Of a DNA stretch of 64,000 nt, positions 59,560 to 64,000 are shown in pieces (position 1 is the first letter of the stretch; every line of letters starts with the position of its first letter). The DNA is taken from contig OU342820.1 of assembly GCA_910591455.2 (NCBI GenBank), positions 3,076,441 through 3,140,440 of the forward strand. Direction: 5' to 3'. Origin of the DNA: Pholis gunnellus (Eukaryota > Chordata > Actinopteri > Perciformes > Pholidae). The notes beneath the pieces are model-generated. The model saw only the letters and a program-made list of their open reading frames with translations. It was not told where the DNA came from and did no database searches. The translations under genes and the position numbers were made by a program.

Positions 59560-61495
59560 ACTCAAATCAGCTGAAGAAAGAGACCGTGTCATTGCTGCCG
59601 TGCAGGCACACACGAAACCTTCTTCGTCGAGGTCAGTGATCGAGGTTCCAGCTTTGGATCAAGAACAGACAATTTCTTCAGCTCATTAGGAGATTGACCC
59701 TGGTTATGCTGCGTTTGTGTCTGAAGGTTATGTTTCACTGGTAGGAAGTGAAATAAAAGTCCCTGTAAAAAAAGATTCAGGGGCTCTGGAATCGTTTATT
59801 TTGGAATCTGCGTTGAATTTCTCTCCTGAAACAGACGCTGGTTCCAGTGTTGCTGTCCGAGGGATGGGTTTGACAGTCTTTTCTGCGCCTCAGCATAATT
59901 TGACGCTAGTATCAAATCTGGTCCAAGGTGATGTGATCATGGCAGTGCGCCCTTTGTTGCCTATGCGGGGGAGTATAGTTTCATCTTAGGAAATGACCTG
60001 GCTGGCAATCGGGTGTGGCCTGATGTGTCAGTGGATACTCTCGTCTCCCAGGTAGAAAAGTCTGAGTCGTCAGAAACACCTTCTGCTATACATCCCACCT
60101 CTACAGTGACACGTGCTATGAGCCGAGCCAGCGGTGAGTCCAGTTCTGAACAAGAAAAGAATGTCTGTGTTTCCTGTGCCGGCTTTCCCCTTGCCTGTGT
60201 CTTGCAGTGACCTTCTGAAAGAGCAAAAACATGACCCCACACGTCAGGCTCTGTACAGCCGGGTTCTCCATGATGAGGTGGAGAGTTCAGCACATGGATA
60301 TTTTCTCCAAGATGACCTGTTGGTGAGAAAATGGGTTCCCCAGGGAGAGGGTTTTATGGGGAAGAAACTTGACAAACTGTTTTGCCCTCTAGTGTAAGAC
60401 GTGCTGTACTTCAGACTGCTCATGATGGAGTTGCAGGTCATTTAGGGGTCAGAAAAACCTATGGTAGAGTTGACACTTTTACTGGCCTCTGTTGAAAAGA
60501 GACATTTCTGCTATCATTAAAACTTGCCATGTATGGCAGTTGACTGGAAAACCAAATAAAACAATAACACCTGCTCCTTTGTATCCTATTCCAGTTGCTG
60601 AGCAACCATTTGAGCATCTGATCATTGACTGTGTTGGTCCCTTGCCACGCTCCAAAGCTGGTAGTAACTTTTTCTTCACAGTGATGTGTCAGGCTACACG
60701 CTATCCAGCGTCATATCCTCTCAGAAACATTACCACTAAGTCTGTTGTAAAGGCGCTGACACAGTTTATGTCTATTTTTGGCATCCCAAAAAATAATTCA
60801 ATCTGATCAGGGGTCTAACTTCAGTTCAAAGTTGTTTGCAAAAATGTTAAAACACTCTCAGTCCAGCGCATACCATGCCCAGAGCCAGGGGGCTCTAGAA
60901 AGGTTTCACCAAACGATGAAGTCCCTCCTCCGTGCATTTTGCACTGAGTTGGACCGTGACTGGGAGGAGGGGTTACCTTGGCTGATGTTAGCAGCCAGGG
61001 AGGTGTCTCAAGAAAGCTTGGGTTTTAGTCCCAATGACTTGGTCTTTGGTCACACAGAGTGCGAGGCCCTTTTAGCGTCCCTACACAGGGACTGGCAAGC
61101 TGGGGAAGCCCCAAAAAAACCTAATAGGTCATGTAAATGGTTTTAAGCAGCGGCTGTACCAGGCAAAGAAAATGGCGAAAGAAAACCAACAGGCAGTTCA
61201 AAAGAAAATGAAGAGTCTGTATGATCGACGAGCAGAACGCCGTGAATTTAGTGCCTCTGTTGCTGCTGTGGCTCCAGTTGGTCACTCGTCTCCACCTCTT
61301 GATCCGACAGAGGAATGTGAGGAAGAGTGTTATACACCAGATGATGTAATTTTGAAAGGACGTCTTAAAAACTCTGAGTCACTTGCCGATCTGGATGTAA
61401 TGTTGAAACATTTACCTGAACCAAAGCGAACAGAGCATCAGCATCATCCTTGTTTCCGTATGCTGAAGTTGTGGAGCCTAAATAAACTGTTTCTT
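59560..61495 (+). mobile_element. Gmr1-like LTR retrotransposon fragment (protease then integrase), inactive
   Basis: 59717-60000 encodes a retropepsin-like segment (VPVKKDSGALESFI, DSGA in place of the usual DTGA) followed by ILGNDLAG. Directly downstream comes integrase: a zinc-binding region (about 60395-60545) in which one expected Cys is Trp (CHVW), then the catalytic core (60590-61060) with IIDCVGPLP, IQSDQGSNF and GALERFHQT supplying D, D and E. Stops and frameshifts near 59690, 59990, 60396, 60790 and 61146 and a short internal deletion (about 60850) disable it. There is no reverse transcriptase between protease and integrase, and no LTR was recognised at either end. From memory, Gmr1-like elements of fish carry integrase upstream of RT, which this order fits. 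Confidence 0.75.
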
Positions 61496-62070
61496 GGTTA
61501 GATATCTGTGCGTGAGCTCCCTTTTTGTTGCCAGCCTTGAGCCAGGTGCTTGTGTCATTTCATATAGGTCAAGATCTTTGAGTAAATCTACATTCTCTGT
61601 GACGGCAGCACACTCGTGGAATGCTCTGCTATCACACATATGCACAAAAAACACATACAAAACATTCAAACATAGCCTTAAGGAATGGTTTGTTGCCAGT
61701 CAGGTATACAAGCATTGATGTACTGTCTATCCTGCCTGCTTGTTTCACCTATATGTGCATTTGTCTTGTTCAGTGTTATTTTTCCATTTTAATGTGTCTG
61801 TTATGTGCCTCAGTGTTATATGTGCTTGTACTGTAGGTGGGTTTGTTGTGCCTGACGCATGCTGCAGCCTGTTGTGTCTGCTCGGCTCTAGTGTCTTATG
61901 TACACTTGTCTTTTGCTTATATGTGTATTGGTTTATGTCTATACGTTACTGTCTGTTTATCTATGAATTGTAATTCCATTTTAATTTCATGTTTTGTAAG
62001 CAGATGAAAATTAGCCTCTCTGGCTAACTCTGGCTCACTTACAGTACAAATAAATACAAATAAAATTCCT

Positions 62071-63700
62071 GTCTGTCATACAGTGACAGTTTTCTGATCC
62101 TTCCTTGTATTGCCATTGTGAATTTGACCGATTGGCAGCGTGGAAGATCAAGTGCTTTCATCAATGTTTTAATTCCTTTTTTCTTTATCATCTGTTGTTT
62201 TTGTGTGGCGCTTTACAAGGCTATATTTATTGCTAATGTACTGTACTGTGGTTAATTCACTGTGAATTTCAACCTTGTGTTTATGAATGGGCTATTCATT
62301 GTACTAAAGGTTACTTGCAAGTGAACAAAAAAACATTATGTGATACTACTGTACATGAACGGATTTCACCTTGACTCACCGTATAATACTGTCAAATATC
62401 ACTCTAGAAACACAAACTGGTGAGACTCCCTCCAGCCCCCCAAAACCCAAGAAAGATCAAAGAGGACATTCCTCAGCTTTAGTATATGATGCTTTAGGCA
62501 TCAGTTTGGGCCACACAAATGTTAATTGGCAGCATCTGCACTATTTTCTCCTGCAAATACACTCCAGATTCATTGATTGCCAATGTAACATTTATATTTC
62601 TGATGTAGTCAAAGTGTTTTCTGCATAGTCCCAGTTTACCAGCAACATGCAAATCTCATGGGAGTTGTATTTGAAAGAACAGAAGTAACATTGATCCATC
62701 TTTGTTAAAAAGGTGAAAGTAATATTCCAGGAGTGCTGGGAAACAGGGCGGAGGACAAAGAGCAAGCTTTGGGTGGGTTGGCTAAAAGGTATATGCAGAG
62801 GACATGGGGGTTATTAATATCGAGCTGAGCTCAACATAATCCAGAGGCTGAGCCGTGAATATACTTTACACCACTGACAGACGTGTGCTTGCTGAAGCTC
62901 AATAAGATGGGAAGTAGATCTACTTGTTCAGTTCATATAAGAGAGCACTACTCCCAGTATATACTGTATATCCAGATGGCTAAAAAGATCCAGAAAATCC
63001 AAACAACTGGGACTGCCTTTTCTTTTTTAGAAAAATGCGTAGCCCACATCTTATTATCTGTGAGTTTATTCAGTGTATAGGCTGAAGTCTTGGCTCTGCA
63101 TTAAGAAGAGGAACATCAACCAGGGAACACTATAACAAGAACATCAAGGTATGTCAGGTTTATGTGGGTTCCTGCATGTAGGTTTGAATGGAAATGGTCC
63201 CTTGTGGCTATATCTACAAGTACTATTAAGCATCAGAGCAGAGTTAAAGGTAATAGTTTAGAATTAAGAGTGACAAGTTCAGTGGAACACTGAAATAAAG
63301 GAAGGGTTTCTGTACAATTTGAATAACAAAGTCAATTCAACATAGAAACATACATAGGTCAAGAAAATAGGTGATTTTTAACACCCACACATTGTCAGGT
63401 TGAGGAGTCTGTTGTGTTTTCCCGTAATCATTGTGTGTAGGCCTAACAGGTAGGCTTACGAACAAGACAGGACAAGATGCAAGAAGGCTGGAATTCATAC
63501 TCTTTAGATAAACATTGATGAACCTGTCAAATTGAGCAAACAGTGCAGATTTCTTTTGTCGGAGAAACTGTTTTGGTGGAAAGGATCTAATCACGGATTC
63601 ACACTCCGAAGCAGAAGGTGACAAGAGCCGTTAAAAGCTAAAAGGAGAAGAAGAACCATAGCATTTTCTGTTTGAATTTTCATTTTTATATAAGTACTAA
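62071..63700. other. AT-rich unique-looking DNA
   Basis: No gene, known repeat or strong structure was recognised. Only short chance reading frames occur on both strands. Confidence 0.5.
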
Positions 63701-63705
63701 ATATC

Positions 63706-63795
63706 CTGATCCACACTCCATACCAGTTGGTGGCGGTAATGCACCAATTCCTTGTTTATCAACCGCCAATAAACCTAAAATAAAGAAGAAGAACC
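63706..63795 (+). repeat. Dispersed repeat with GAAGAAGAA tail
   Basis: CCAGTTGGTGGCGGTAATGCACC...CAACCGCCAATAAA...AAAGAAGAAGAA matches a repeat end often found near fish promoters. Its tail ends just before the possible exon at 63864. Confidence 0.45.
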
Positions 63796-63863
63796 ATGGA
63801 AACAGTGGTGGGCGGAGCCAAGGAAGACTTTTTCAATCTCACGCAGGCAGTCAGGAGATCGAA

Positions 63864-63890
63864 ATGGCGGCGCCAGCAGAGAGGATGGAG
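63864..63890 (+). CDS. Possible first coding exon of a plus-strand gene (prmt1-like?), partial
   Basis: GAAATGGCGGCGCCAGCAG begins a nine-codon exon encoding MAAPAERME, followed by GTAAGG. A GGCGGAGCC box lies about 45 bp upstream. Human PRMT1 begins with a similarly tiny exon (MAAAEAANCIME), and PRMT1 lies in the same 19q13.33 block. This is only suggestive, since nine residues cannot identify a gene. The rest would lie beyond base 64000. Confidence 0.35.
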
Positions 63891-64000
63891 GTAAGGTGTT
63901 ACAATAGGAAATATAATATCGCTCAACTTGTTGTTGTACACTTTATACGCAGGCATTTTTCTTTGTTTCCTGGAAAAATGTTGTGAATTGTCTTAACATT

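Larger units (their letters stand above)
58101..62070 (+). mobile_element. LINE (L2/jockey-like RT), broken and carrying two other elements
   Basis: Three plus-strand segments belong to one LINE. 58110-58523 is RT with KGWKSAIVTPIFKSGDSTDV, YRPISFLPVVSEIAEK, HPMQFGYR and CLDLKKAFD. 59270-59555 is the RT C-terminal part (LYFNAMIVPHLTYCLTSWAQ, LYKQALKTLDKK, KIVHGMAPPPLSDFI). 61500-61720 is the end (STFSVTAAHSWNALLSHICT), followed by a 3' UTR finishing with CAAATAAATACAAATAAAA near 62067. The first gap holds a hAT piece and lacks the expected catalytic RT middle. The second gap holds an LTR-retroelement piece. Frameshifts make it inactive. Confidence 0.75.

Overview
The window looks like nuclear DNA from a teleost fish, probably a spiny-rayed (acanthomorph) species. 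Evidence: compact vertebrate genes with many short exons, dense (CA)n/(CT)n microsatellites, clusters of TAACGTTA in CpG-rich promoter areas, and typical fish repeats (hAT and Tc1-like elements, tRNA-derived SINEs, LINE fragments, a Gmr1-like LTR element).

Five protein-coding genes were recognised, all on the minus strand. From left to right they are prr12 (first coding exon only; the rest lies off the left edge), prrg2 (6 coding exons, 204 aa), rras (6 exons, 197 aa), an MKP-like dual-specificity phosphatase (4 coding exons, 393 aa) and ap2a1 (21 coding exons, 962 aa). PRRG2, PRR12, RRAS and AP2A1 are also neighbours on human 19q13.33, so this is a conserved block. At the far right edge a possible 9-codon first exon on the plus strand could start the next gene; prmt1 is a guess. 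Every listed exon joins in frame with its neighbours, and each gene's coding total is a multiple of three.

Layout: 1-7082 is the start of a very long prr12 intron 1 with hAT-derived repeats. 7083-7165 is prr12 coding exon 1 with a CpG-rich upstream region. 7.9-14.6 kb is prrg2, whose first intron holds one hAT element inserted in another. 14.6-17.7 kb is a spacer. 17.7-23.7 kb is rras, with a long CT/GA repeat in its 3' UTR and a 62-bp tandem repeat copying its first splice donor. 26.3-29.6 kb is the phosphatase gene. 29.6-34.9 kb is a repeat-rich spacer with a Tc1-like fragment and two minisatellites. 34.9-56.9 kb is ap2a1. 57.7-62.1 kb is a nest of broken transposons. 62.1-64 kb is mostly plain.

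The genes are not a pathway. They are a conserved neighbourhood: a chromatin-associated proline-rich protein (prr12), a Gla-domain membrane protein with PPxY tail motifs (prrg2), a Ras-family GTPase (rras), a MAP-kinase-phosphatase-like enzyme, and the large alpha subunit of the AP-2 endocytic clathrin adaptor. The most notable sequence-level finding is a well-formed minor-spliceosome AT-AC intron in ap2a1. It was revealed because only that splice choice restores the conserved protein sequence.
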